This document shows positions 48,824-61,584 of a DNA stretch of 64,000 nt, piece after piece. The notes beneath the pieces were generated by a model. That model had not been told where the DNA came from. It did no database searches and worked only from the letters and a program-made list of their open reading frames with translations. The stretch covers positions 42,169,797 to 42,233,796 of the forward strand of contig CM039184.1 of the NCBI GenBank assembly GCA_008360975.2, in the 5' to 3' direction. The DNA is from Lichenostomus cassidix (Eukaryota; Chordata; Aves; Passeriformes; Meliphagidae). Within the stretch, counting starts at the first letter, position 1; every line of letters starts with the position of its first letter. Made by a program: the position numbers and the translations under genes.

Positions 48824-48940
48824 ATGCCAGCAGCTACCGTAGACCATAGCCAAAGAATCTGTGAAGTTTGGGCTTGTAACTTGGATGAAGAGATGAAGAA
48901 AATTCGTCAAGTTATACGGAAGTATAACTATGTAGCTATG
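48824..48940 (+). CDS. CNOT7: CNOT7 exon 2, coding part
   Basis: 39 codons from [10 protein letters not shown] to RKYNYVAM. The ATG has A at -3. The exon itself opens at 48734 after the acceptor ctttcttag, so 90 bases of 5' UTR precede the start. Donor atg|gtgagt. Confidence 0.95.
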
Positions 48941-51900
48941 GTGAGTGGATGCTTGATGTCTGTCTAGCAAATTACTGCAAAAATCATTACTTCAGTTTGA
49001 GTCACTAAACTTCCTCATCCTTTTCGGTTGAAAGTATAAGGAGATCTTAATGTTAAATTAACGCTGAATGAACATCTGGGTCCTAATCTTTTACCTTTTA
49101 AAAAGTTTACACACAGTACTCTTTAGTTGTGGAATGGCTAGATAATAAGTTTTATTACAAATGAGCAATGTAAATCTATATGGTTGTGTTTTCAAGTTTT
49201 AATTCTGCTCTTGCAGGACACAGAATTTCCCGGAGTAGTTGCAAGGCCTATTGGAGAATTCAGAAGCAACGCAGACTATCAGTACCAACTCTTACGCTGC
49301 AATGTTGACTTGCTAAAAATAATTCAACTAGGACTGACGTTTATGAATGAGCAAGGAGAATACCCTCCAGGAACTTCAACTTGGCAATTTAATTTTAAAT
49401 TTAACTTAACGTAAGTGTTCAATTTCTGTACTGCTAAACACAGTATGTTTCTGACTTACTGAAAATGTATAAGTACTGTGGCAACTTTTTTATCTATCTG
49501 ATTGGAATACTGGAATAACATAAATATTTGTGTAAGGAAAACTTTTGTCAGACAGGCATGTGCTTTCTTCCCTCATTTCTATGCTGTCTGTCTTACTGTT
49601 GGTAATTTGGTCAAAAATGCTAAGTAGTTTCAAAAAAATTTGTGAAAGGCATTTATTCTTAGTGTAAGACTTAGCTCTGGATTTTCATGTTTAGCATTTC
49701 AGAGTGCTTCTGCCTCAACTTAGTTTAACTCGTGCTAGTTGTTATAGAAATTACGTATTGCTTCTTTACATACTTTAAATGGAAAATACCAACACTTGAA
49801 GAAAAAAACATAAAGTGTATATATAAAGTATATATATATATATTTATATATTAAAAAAATCAGTGAGAAAACTTTAGGTATAAACCTCACATTTTCAGGG
49901 GGATCAAACATGTATCTAATGCTCTAATTATATCTTTAGCTGGTTGTACCCAAGGCTATTAGTATCTTGATTTTTTTTTTTTCCCTGAAGTAAACATAAT
50001 TGATCTGATAGATTTTCATATGTTGATTATCTATTGAATTGAATTTCAGTGCAAACACTTTTCACAGATTTAAGTGTGTTCAAGCCTTAGGGGTTTTGGC
50101 AGTTGTGTTACAAGTTGCTAAATGGACAGCATTAAAGATATGAGTTAAAGCCACAGCCTACAAAGGAGGTTTAGAGAACAGAGCTTCTTTTTTTCTGCAG
50201 ATGAAAAGACTTGTTTTCAAAGTGTTTGAGGTTCTTAAGAGGAAAACTGCTGCTGCCTGTCTTGATTTCTCTGCTTTTTTAAACAAGCAGTGCTGTGGAT
50301 TTTGACAGATCAGTTTGGTCTGAGCAATGACATGCTCTGTTTAGTCTTGTGTGAATTGTCTCTTGAAAGAAAAGTGCAGATTTAATGTTTTGGTATCTCT
50401 GAAATTACCTGGCCATACGAATGCTGGATGGATGTTACCCATTTTTTTAAATAGAAGAATATACTAATCCTACTAATTGTGGGAGAAAGAGGTGTGAATT
50501 AATAACTTCCAAGCTGTGATCTGTGAAAAAGAGCCTGTGCTACACTTTATTTTCTGAGCTTCAAATGTCTATTGAATATCAAACAACTGAAACCAAAAGT
50601 AGTTTTCCATCCATTTGTGCCAGATGCTACAGAGATAAGACAGCTTAGTAAAGCAAGGTATAGGTAATCACCAAACTACTTTGCGACTAGTTGACAGGAA
50701 AACTTACAGAAATATAAATATTTCTATAAATAGGAATGTATTTATAGAAAAATATAAGCTTGGTAAGTACTGCATGAAAAATGAATATATATTTATGTTT
50801 TTTTACATGGATGGACAACTTACTTATTTTTGTCTGTTTCTAAACATCCTTTTGGGAAATGGCAGTGTGCCAAGTGTTCTTCTCCTAAAGCAAAACAGCT
50901 GTTGGTTTTTCCTAGAAGGTAATTTTTTTTCTGTGTGTGGTTCCAGCCAGATCTTGTTTTAGTGTACTTTTAAATAGCATAAATATTTCTATGCACCTGA
51001 TGAGTGCAGAGCATCAGCTATAATGAGACCTCCTTTTTGTTAAATGGTGTGTTTGTTTTGGATGGGTTCTTTAATGTGTTACAGAGCTAGACAGGTGTTG
51101 AGAAGCTGATGGCCTCAAAGCTGGAGAACTGATGAGCAGCTGTGGGGGAGGGAGGTAAAAAAGGTATAATACATCTTGAGAATGTATCTGTGTTCAGATG
51201 AATGATGACTTGCTGTTAGGAATAAGGAATATAGGTCTATGACTGAATCTAATAGTCAAGTTTGATGTATTGGTTATCTTGTCTGGGTTTTTTAGCGTGT
51301 TTTGCTTTGATTGTTTTTTATTAAAATTTAAAACTGTACAGTGAAGAGATTTTGTGGAGTAGTATGTTGTGGACAGTAAAATGAATGTCATATTCTCAGT
51401 AGACTCATGTTTGCATTTGCTTTTTTTTTTTCTTCATTTAACCATTCTGTGTTTTTGTAACGATCATACCAATTAAACCTTAGGGGAAAATAAACCCCAA
51501 AACATGAGTTTCATCATTAAACCCTTGAGAGGTCATGAAAGAAAAGTTAGTGGTAAAGGAAATAAACACAGAGGTAGGAGGGGTCAAACAAGTCATAGAG
51601 GAATTTTTATTTCATCCAGTTAAATCTTAGGTCTAAAATAGGCTGTTAAAGTTTAAATGGATTTTTTAGGAAGAAAAAGTTAGGGTACCTGATTTTTAAG
51701 GATTGGCTAGATGGAGCAAGTACTTAATTTCCAATTTTATTGAGAAAGAAGTTTTGATGAACACGTGTCTAAACATTTTACATAAGCTTAAATCACAAAA
51801 AACGTGTGGGAAATATTATCCACAGAACTAATTCAGTACTGGGACCATAGTTCTGTAATGTATTGTGTTAGTGCTTCAGCCGTTGTATTTCATTTGTCAA

Positions 51901-54900
51901 GGTTCAAGTAATTAATACAGATATTTTACCAAATTAGTTCCATAGATCCCCTTTCATCTGTAGGTTTGCAAAAGAAGGGTTATAGGTAACTGGAAGAGGA
52001 GCAGGAACTATATTTTTTGTGAAGATGGTAAGAATGGAGGTGCTGTGAATGGGGAAATGCTAATGAAGGTTAAATAAAAGTTTTGGAAAATGGTTGGTCT
52101 TGTAATTAACCCGGAACAAAGTCAAGCTGCTCCTGCTCTGTGCTAGTGAAGTCTGTAATATATAGCAAAAAAGAAACGTTACCTGACTGAGGGTTGTAGA
52201 TTTTGGAAATTTACTTTTCCTCTCTTTTTTTAGAGAAGATATGTATGCTCAGGACTCTATTGAACTGTTGACGACATCTGGTATCCAGTTTAAAAAGCAT
52301 GAAGAAGAAGGAATTGAGACACAGTACTTTGCAGAACTGCTCATGACATCAGGAGTTGTATTGTGTGAAGGAGTCAAGTGGCTTTCCTTTCATAGGTAAA
52401 TTCTGCATGTTAAGTATTTGAGGTTTCAACATTGGTCGGTGAATTGAATTCTAGAGCTTGGATTTCACATCTCCTGTGTTTAAGTCCTGTGTATATAGCT
52501 GATAGGTAAGGCTTAGAAATTATTTCTGCTGTAATACCTCTAACACCATTCTGTATTAGGAGAATAGAGGGTACAGGGGTTTTTACTGGTGTTTTTATTT
52601 TTGGTGTTGAAACAGTAACCAGGAAGCTGTGAAGCTGAAAAACATGAAACTGCTAAGCCAGCAGGTGGAGCTGTACACGTGCAAGTAATAACAGAAACAC
52701 TGCTAAAAGCAAACTATTTCTAAGCAAGCCTTGAGGAAATACTGTTTGTTTCATGGGAGATACCACCGCAGAATTATCAGTGGAGAGTTTGACAAAGCAC
52801 TTTTAAATTTGTTGTAAATCTGCTAATCTGGGCAGACGAAAATTACTCAGTTTGGAAGGAGATACTTTATAAGCCTTAATTCTAGCTGCAGTAATGCATA
52901 TATTTGACTGTTTATGCCATCAAAGGAATCCATCTTTCAAGTAGTAATAGAAATGAGAATGCTATGAATCTGTCACAATACAAAAGATTTTTGAGTGTTA
53001 ATAAGATTTAACACTAAAACATACGCAGTAGTTGTTGTTTAGCCAACTACACGCAGAATTTTTGCAAGCAACAGTGGCTTTAAAGGCTTATTGCTATGTA
53101 ATACTCTCAAGCTGATGTCTTAAATGGTGGCTTTTAAGGAAGTCAGCAAGGTAAAGTAAATGAATAAGGTTGTAAGCAAACTAGTCTCTGCTAAAACATG
53201 TTTATCTCTCATTTTATGTTGGTGGATGTTATGTAAACAATGAAATTAGAAAAAAACCCTCATCCATAAGTATTAGCAGTTGGAGAAGACAAAGTCATGT
53301 GGAATTAGAGGCGTATTTATTCAATAAGCAAACTGAAAAATAAGAATTGTTTTGGCAAGGAATGTACAACAGTAGTAGAAGGATGCATATAGCATTGTTG
53401 CAGAAGTCATTGTTTTGATTTGCTTTGTAGAAAGAAGTGTTAGGCTGAGTTTCCAAAGGAGAGAGGTTGAAAAGAAAAGACAGTTAAACAAAGAAGGATC
53501 CTCTGAGTACAGTTGTCACATCCATCTTCCACTTATAGCTGTTTCAACTCACAATATGACTCTGAAATAATCTTACTCCTGCTATCTTGGTTCTAGAGTA
53601 GCACTTTGGGGAAGAATACTGTAACAAGATTGCCATAAACTGTGTCAAAAAACCCACAAAAGCGAAATGAGAAAATTAAGGTTTAATTGTTAACACGGTA
53701 TTATGGGCTCTTATGTGTATATTTGTGATTTATACTTGATTGCAGTAATATAACTTGGATGGTTCAGGAGAACGGGAGGCAGGTTATGCATGTAACTGGT
53801 GCCTCAGCAGAGATTGCTATGTAGGAGCAGCTTCTGGCTCAAAGTGGTGTTTTTCCAATATTGCCTGATGACTAAGGGCCTGGTGTAAGGTATACCTGAG
53901 CAATTTCTACACTAGGGATTCTTTTTAGAGCATAATTATATTTAGTGTGTGTAATTCCTGATTAATAGGCTGGTCGAAGTGTAGTGCAGGCTGTGTGCAA
54001 TGCCATTTTTCACTGGTGCAGCTTATGAAGGGTTTTTGAAATGGCTTTGTTAATAGAAGTCCAGTTTCATCTGTGCTAAAATGAGTTGCTGCTGTAGATT
54101 TCACTGAAAGTGCATTTAGAAATCCTCTCAAGACAGCTGTTCCAGCAAATTTTTGTCAAACACTGATTATCAGAGTTTTTTAAAAGCTTTTGTACTTTTT
54201 CAGACCTTGTTGATGTTATCTTGAGCACAAAATCCTGGAGTAAGTGGATTAAGTTCTGAGGAAACTAAAATTGCACAAAGCTATAAATGAGTATTGGTCA
54301 TAAAAAATGTGCGACGAAGAATAGTGAACAGCTGTTTCTAAATATATCTTTGATTGTGATTATGTTCTGTCAGTGCAAACTTGAGCAGCATGATGCTCAG
54401 TTGAAAATTTGTTCCATGCAGGCTTTCTATGCAGTATTTGTTTGACTACTGAAAGAGCCTGGTAGTTGCTGACTCTATTGCCTGTTTCCTTAAAAAGCTT
54501 TAATTACTATTAATTCTTAAAGTTTGAGTCCCGTAGTAAATAGGTAGAAGGGAATTACTCCTTTTTTGGTGTATGAAGTTATGGTTTGATTTTCATTTTA
54601 CAGTCTTTGATTTCCTTGAACTTTCATGCAGTTTACTTCTAAGCTCTTTGCTTCTCAAATACTTCAAAAAACTTTGTGTGCTTTTTGTCTCTGCATTTGA
54701 TTTAGCTGCCTTGGCATCCTGACATGCTGGCAAATGTGTGTGGACCTGCAGTTCTATCAGATAAGGGTGAAGAAATATTTGCACTGTCACCAATGCTTGT
54801 GTATTGCAACTTCATAGACAACTTCATCAAATCCTGTGTGTGCATTAAAATGTATTTGGGTCAATGAGAGAGGAGGGGGAAACCCTGAATTTGTGATTTT

Positions 54901-57900
54901 TATCACAGTCAAAAGAGCTGTGAGTGCATGGCAATCTAGCAAGTTAGGAAGGAACAGCTCAAATATTCATTTTGTGGATGTTCAACTGACTGTTCTGCTG
55001 AGCAGAACAGAGTGTCCACTTGTGAGCAACCTCCTTTGTCTACCTTTGGAGGGTCTGTGAAAATATGCTTTTTTGAAGGCAAAACCCCAGATGTTTTGGG
55101 ATGCTGGAAAGTTCCAAGCTAATGTGTTTCAATAATCATTTGTGTCTAAGTCATTTAGTAAAATTTAATCTGTTGGCTCATTTCTGTTACTGTTATAAAA
55201 TGAACTAAAGCTTTCTCAGCTATTGGAAGTTTTGATTTATTTCAGAGGCTTGGTGCTTGAGTAGAATTCATTGTTCATTTGCTATCTGAATTCTTTCTTG
55301 ATGATAGTAAGGAAAAGAAATAGAGGCATGTTTGATCTTTACTCGTGTCTTGTTGCCTAGAGCTGTCCATGTTCAGTGAAAAAACAAAACAAATGTCTGT
55401 AAGAGTACTTATGTTGTATTGCTCCACAGTCTGTGGCTCACTATGCTAAGCAGTTTCAGGTGATTATATTAGAAATGTTGCAAGTTTTTTAAGGCAAGGA
55501 AGCCTATGTGCCTCTGGGTATAAACCAACCACTAATCACTGTTAGAGGATTAGAAGAAAACTTCTTTAATGAGCGGGTAATTACATAATTGCTCACCATG
55601 GGCTTTCTTACCTGTCTCTTAGCAATCAGCAGTGGCCACTCAAAATTTGTTTTACTGGATCTATCTTAGTCTGGAATTGGAGTGAGTTTTTTTTGTCTTT
55701 AAACTTGAATCTGCTACATTGTCCAAGTGAAAAGATGTGTAATTCTCAATCAAAATTGCTATTTGTAATAGCCTGCTTCCTCTCAATATGAATAGTAAAG
55801 GAATGTTGACTTTTATTTTGTTGCGATTCTTCCTTTAAAGAAAAGACAAGTGTTTGAGAGATTTTATTCATATACATAATTTTTTTTGAAGACAAGTCCA
55901 AGTATCTTTCTTGTTGAAGAGGAGTAGCACAAATACTGTTTTTTTCACTTTAGAAGTTTTAATATGGCTGCTGCATTTGAGCCTTGAGGATGATCAATGT
56001 CAGGAATTCAAAGAGTTAAACTGTAGACTGTAGAGGAGTAAGTCTCCTTAATCCTGAACAGTCTGTTTTGCAACTTTTTGAACAGCCTTTTTTGCTAATG
56101 TGGCTTTTTCTTTTCTTCTTCTATAGAGGTCTTTATGCTGATACAGGCTTTCCCACCCCTTCCCTCCCCCTTCAGACGATCTAATAAAATTAGGCTTCCA
56201 AGCTACTGTTTTGCCAAGTTTAATACAGTTTTTACTTTGTAAGAGTCAATTGAAATCCTTCTTTATCTGTGGCTCCTTTGCTCCTTGGCCAGTGGCTGCT
56301 GCCCTGGAGATTGGAGGGTGGCCAGCACAGCTTCAAAGCACCAGATGTGCAGTGCAGGATTTGTTCAACATGAGATTTCTGCTTGGAGCACTGGAAATCC
56401 CCATGGGAGATCTGCAGTAGTCTATAACTCTTGTATATTTTGTATTGATGGACTTGTAGTAAACAGTCCATTCACTCCCAGTATGTTCAAGGTTTTTCTA
56501 TCCTCTGCCTAGAAATGCGTAGGATAAAGGTGATGTAGATAACCTTATCGTATACAAAAGATTCAAAAAGTAAGCTTACTTACATTGAAGGTGCAAGCTG
56601 AAGCCTGAGCCTATATCAGAAGTCACCACTCTTTGTGGATCCTAAATGTCTGCAGAATCAGTGGTATAATGCTCTTAACTGATTTGTCTTTTGTGTTGCT
56701 CATCTCACAGTTAAAAATCTTGGTCAGTATTTACCAAATTGCAAAATTCTTAGTTTTGAGCATAAATGTTGTTGTAACCAAGAATGAACACAAAGTCTTT
56801 AACTGGAAATTTGGAGTCTATGCTGGCCACTTACTCACTTGAATAATCTCTTGGCTCTATGTTAAGGTTCCTTAAATAGCAAAACTGATGGAGCCTTCAG
56901 TAGAGGCAGCCCTGCTATGTGTTTTTACTTTTTGTTAGTACAGGCATTTTTAAAATCATATGTCAGTAAAATCTAGGAACTGATTTGGTTTAATGCAAAA
57001 AAACATGGAACAGAAAGTATCAGTCCTTCATTTAGTTTAGTGCATATGTGCATGAGCAGTGCCACAAGTACAAAGGATCAGAACAGATGAGATTCATAGT
57101 CATATCATGAATAATCTGGTTTGTAATCACTGCCTTCCTAGGGAAAAGCATAACTAGTCATCACTGCTGTTTGTTGTGGTGTTTAGTCCTGCTTTAATAC
57201 CTGACATCTGTCTCTCCAGTACTTAACCCTCTTGTTTCCTCTCATAACTCTTCGTAAAAGTACATGGTTTCCACGTTACTGTCACACCTCATTCCTATGT
57301 CCTCTATCTTCAATTGAGCTATTGAGGAGGAAGCCTTCCTAAACTATTCTACCATATACACACTACAACACCTCAGTTTCTTCTAACAAAAATGTACTGC
57401 TCAGTTATCTTGCTGCCTCTTGCAGACTTACATCTACACACAAAAATTTTTCCAGCTTACTCTGTCATTGCCTCCAGTAAGAGTAATAGTCTACAAGCTA
57501 TTAAAAAGTTTTTAGTTGTCTCTGTGCTGATTTAATTGGGAAAGTTGAAAGACGATCCCTCTTCTTTGTTGCTGAGGGTTAAATTTTCCTCCAGTCGTAA
57601 ACATGCACTGTCTCTGGAAACTCATTAATCTTTTGGATTTCAAGAACTGTAGAAGTCTCTGTCTGTCTGAGTAGTGAGAAACTCCAGTCCATGTGAAAGA
57701 AACCAGCTTAGGAGTCTTCCTGGTGGGAGTTCTGATTATCAGATGAAGACTCAGCAGCACTACCTTATTTCAGGATTTAGACAAACTCCTGTAGGCAGAT
57801 CTTTTTGTGTCTTCACTTCGCTTCATTCAGACTAAATTAAAATCTTTTCTCTGGAATCTGCAATGGGGGCATTTACATTAAAGTTTAATTTTTTTTCCAT

Positions 57901-58175
57901 AAAAGTTGGTCTTTAATTGCATTGAATTTATGAAAATTGTCCTGTCAATGTGCAATGAAGTCTTGATGTTGGAAGTGAGAAGGATGCTTTTAAGTTACTT
58001 GCTTATATTGGTTTTGTTATTAATTTGCAGCGGATATGACTTTGGCTATCTAATCAAAATCCTGACAAACTCCAATTTACCTGAGGAAGAGCTGGACTTC
58101 TTTGAGATACTGCGATTGTTTTTCCCTGTCATCTATGATGTAAAGTATCTCATGAAGAGTTGCAAAAATCTGAAG
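48824..58175 (+). CDS. CNOT7: CNOT7 (CAF1) deadenylase, exons 2-5; exons 6-7 off window
   Basis: Family knowledge: CNOT7 is a DEDD-type 3' exonuclease that removes poly(A) tails as part of CCR4-NOT, held by CNOT1 and bound by TOB/BTG proteins. Seen: four exons join in frame from ATG at 48824 to the donor at 58176, giving 206 of an expected 285 residues, beginning [16 protein letters not shown]. Catalytic Asp40 and Glu42 open exon 3 (DTEFPGVV, 49217-49225). Asp161 is in SGYDFGYL (58038-58040). The fourth acidic residue, Asp230, belongs to the missing exon 6. The paralogue CNOT8 is the alternative, but the sequence and the VPS37A neighbour fit CNOT7. It shares a CpG-island promoter with VPS37A. 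Intron 5 carries an endogenous retrovirus, so exon 6 must lie beyond it. Confidence 0.95.
49217..49410 (+). CDS. CNOT7: CNOT7 exon 3
   Basis: Encodes [17 protein letters not shown] through WQFNFKFNL plus two bases of Thr. Its first three codons hold catalytic Asp40 and Glu42. Acceptor cttgcag, donor ac|gtaagt. Confidence 0.96.
49815..49853 (+). repeat. (TA)n-rich microsatellite
   Basis: Interrupted TA dinucleotide run in CNOT7 intron 3. Confidence 0.85.
52234..52395 (+). CDS. CNOT7: CNOT7 exon 4
   Basis: Encodes [16 protein letters not shown] through [10 protein letters not shown] plus two bases of Ser. Acceptor ttttttag, donor ag|gtaaat. Confidence 0.96.
52396..58030 (+). other. CNOT7 intron 4
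   Basis: 5.6 kb of AT-rich intron. I recognise no mobile element, exon or RNA in it. Overlapping small frames at 56211-56512 show no homology I recognise. Confidence 0.7.
58031..58175 (+). CDS. CNOT7: CNOT7 exon 5
   Basis: Encodes [15 protein letters not shown] through [10 protein letters not shown], with catalytic Asp161 in GYDFGY. Acceptor atttgcag, donor aag|gtaagt. Confidence 0.96.
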
Positions 58176-60575
58176 GTAAGTAGTATGTTAATGATTTGGA
58201 ACAATTTTTTTCATTTGGAGACAGAGAACATCATGCTTAAAAGTACTTTCTCTATTTTTATTATCTGGTTTTGCTTTGATAGTGCATATTAAGTATTGTC
58301 TCAAGCTTTATATATTTTATATTGAAGGTATTATTAGAAGCAGGCAGGAGCACAAATCAATTTTTATAACTCCTTACTGGTTAAAAATATGTTGAAACTG
58401 TATCTAAAATGCTTTGTTGATAGATGATAAACCAATGTTTGGAATTAATTCTTCATTTCCTTAGCCATAAAAATTGATGTGTTTCATATACTCTTATTTC
58501 CTCATTGTGCAGTCCACTAAAGCACTGTCGTTATCTAGGCAAAGGTAATTGCAAGAAGATGATGTGGAAGTGTCTTGGGAAGAGAAATAGAGTGAAGAAT
58601 GTTTCAGATAGCCTCATAAGCGAAGATAACAGCATAGATTCAGGAACAACATGTGACTTCTAGGAAAGAAAAGGAACTAGAAATTAACCTCTCATGCCAG
58701 GCCAGCGGGGCTACTGATTGGCTTACTCTAACAGGCATAAAATTTGGATACTTTATTGGACTGGAGAGTGAATGGGAGCTAGAACTAAATGTGTGAAGGG
58801 GAAGACACCAAGTGAAAGAAAGATACTAAAGGCAGTGTTTACAGCTTTACTTGCCAAAGTGCTGTTAAGAGTCTGGACTACTTCTGGAATGAGGTGCATC
58901 ACTCATCTGAGGCAATTGATGATTTCTTGTTTTTATGGAAAGTTATTTAACTCTCTAGGCTTTCTTAATGAAAACCTGCAGGAAGAAGAGAACACTCACC
59001 TTAGTAAAACCAAATCCTAACTAAGGAATGGCTTGCCACTTCATCATTGGTGAACTAGTGATCTGTGTGCTGTTTATAGTCCTCTGTTTTTTTCTGAGGT
59101 GGACTATCAGAGTGTGTCACTTTGAGTAAAAGCCTACTTTTGCAGGAAGTAAATTGTGTGAATCCATTGTTAATCAAATTAATGTTGAAAATGTAGACCA
59201 CCCTTGCAGTTAGTAAGAAAAGTGGACTTATCTGTGTTCATATGCAGCTGTTATTGGTATAATCATCTGGGCAAATGTGTATTGAGAACACCTTAGAAAC
59301 ACTTTTTCTCCATAGAGGCCAGGAGCAAAAATTAAATGCTCCTAAACTTCAGGAGTCTGAAATTAGGGGTGGGGGGAACCTCCCCAGGAAAGTCCTCACT
59401 TTCTCACTCCCAGTGAAGCAAAGTAGAGCATCTGGTGCCTATCTGGTGACACACTTTGCAAGAACAGAATGTATATTCCAAATTTAGTGACATAGAAAAG
59501 GTGACAAATTGATGTTCCATTCAGAGGTGACATTCCCAGTGGGCTTGGGAAGGAAGGTATTGTAGTTTCTGACATAATTAAGGCATAGTTGTGTGTAACC
59601 TGCATTGTTTAGAGACCTAAGACTTTTTTGGAAGACAAGAAAAACCTTCACAGGTCTTATGTTGGCAAACCATAAGAACAAGGGTGATTTTTTTTTTTTT
59701 TTCAGAGCTGAATATGTAGGTCAGCTTTCCTGCAGTAAATTTTGATCCAGTCACCTAATCTGCAGACTGATAGTGACAGCAGGGGAAGGGAAATGGACTA
59801 TCTTACCCCTCCAAATTTACCAGTGATGAAATGATGGTGGACTTGAACTATACTGAGAGAAGCTGCCTGAAACAAATTACTAAATATTCAGTGTTGTGAC
59901 TCTAAAAATGCATGTGCTGTCTCCTAATGCGTGTCACTTTCAAGCTTTATTAAATTGCAGTGAATTGAACAGCTGTGCAGTTGTCTTTTATTGACTTGTC
60001 TAAGTTATTTTTTGTATGAAAGTCACTGATCTGCTGTAGGTCTCCCACTCTCTGCCCCCACACACTCAAAAAAGATTCTTGGCATTGGAATGAGAAATAG
60101 GCTTCAGGACTGGAAATCTGTTTGATGCTTTTTTTGTGGAATTAAATACTCTGTGAATTTACAGTATGTTATTATGACTTTACTGGCATGCAGATTGAGA
60201 GTTAGCTTGAGTTGTTAATAGGTTAAACTCTTGCTTATTGTCTAAAAATCTTTTTATGTAGGCAATTCCAAATCTTTCGATAGTAGTGGCAGTCCTAAAT
60301 AATGTAGATTGGTAGACCTTGTTGGGAACTTGCTTTTAATTTTGAGATTTGTACAAAACAATGAACTCTGGGACTGTGCTATGAAATGAGAGTTCTAAGT
60401 AGATTTGATGTTGACTGTGGTTGTCTGATTATGTAAATTATTCTGTGGTCTTTTTCATGGAAGGTTGATACTCTGAAAATTTGGGAAGAATTTGTCCTTC
60501 TCCAAGGGTGAAGTGTACCTACCTGGAGCAGAAAAGTCTTAACTGAAAGAGAATCTCAATAACCTATTAATTTTC

Positions 60576-60980
60576 TGTTCTGGTTCTGGCCAGGACAGGG
60601 TTAATTTTTGTGGTAGCCAGGAGGGAGCCTGGTCAGGGATTCAGATTATTCTATGCCACCTCACATCAATTTCTGGGCGTGGGGAAAGGGCTCGCTTCCA
60701 GGTCAGGGTAGTGTGGTGGAGTGAGCAATCAGGTATTGTTGGGGGCTTCTGCTGGGTGAGCAGTAATGTTTGTTTTCACTCTATCATTAGTATGTTATTG
60801 ATTCTGTATGTTTTCTTATCTCACTGCTGTTTTCCAGTAAATTGTTAATATCTCAACCTGTGATCTTCACTTTTTGTGCTTCCATTTCTCCTCTCCAGCC
60901 TGTCGAGGGAGAGGGGGAACAAGCAAGTGACAGTGTAGTTTGGAGTGGTTTCAGTGGGAACACTAAAGTGGAGAATGACA
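60576..60980 (+). repeat. Probable 5' LTR of the retrovirus
   Basis: Begins TGTTCTGGTT and ends ATGACA, giving the TG...CA ends expected of an LTR of about 405 bases. An AGTAAA hexamer at 60836-60841 could be a weak poly(A) signal. I see no clear TATA box. Boundaries rest on the ends and on the primer-site remnant that follows. Confidence 0.6.
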
Positions 60981-60988
60981 GCCTTACT

Positions 60989-61005
60989 TGGCACCCTTCT
61001 GGGGC
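60989..61005 (+). other. Primer-binding-site remnant
   Basis: TGGCACCC followed by a partly matching stretch, 8 bases after the LTR end. It resembles a lysine-tRNA-type site (TGGCGCCC) with substitutions, at about the expected distance from the LTR. Confidence 0.45.
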
Positions 61006-61528
61006 ATGAAGGGTTGAGATCTGAGCAGAGTGGGTTGGAAACAAATTTCATGAGAGTACATGGTTACGGTGTTGCTTGGTCTGTTCATGTGAGTGGGGTA
61101 CTTAACTCTGTATATGTTTCTACATATGCACTATGTGCCCATCAGGGTGCGTTTTTTCAGGTTAGGAAGAGCAATCAAGATTGCTTTGTTGATGTATTGT
61201 GGGATATCAGTTTATGATAATGAAGATCATTTGGGATGTGTGTTCAGTGCGGCTCTCCTACCCTTACCTGGGGTGCTACATCTTGGAGTCCATTACTGAT
61301 TATACCTAGTCTGTGGGGAGAACAGGGGAGGATGGCCTTCCCTAGCTTTTCACCACTTTTTTCTCCTTCGGGCCTGTTAGAATGGCTTTTGAGAATTTTT
61401 CATTTCCTTTGGATATTAAGGAAAACATGTTCTTGTTGCTATGCGTGCTATGCCTATACCATGTTTAAAGTTGCTACAGTGAACACAATGTCTAGAATTA
61501 GGACAGAGATTTCTAGGTGGGTCAATCA

Positions 61529-61584
61529 GAGATCTGTCCTGAGGGTGGTTAGTCATGAGATCTGTCCTGAGGGTGGTTAGTCAT
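61529..61584 (+). repeat. 28-base perfect tandem duplication
   Basis: Two identical 28-base units, 61529-61556 and 61557-61584, inside the retroviral leader. Perfect identity implies a duplication younger than most of the surrounding decay. Confidence 0.85.

Noticed and set aside
56211..56512. Overlapping frames in CNOT7 intron 4
   Set aside because: Frames on both strands with no known domain and no good splice sites; treated as chance.
60945..61299. Short frames just after the LTR as a host or viral gene
   Set aside because: They overlap the primer-site remnant and leader and match no protein I recognise.
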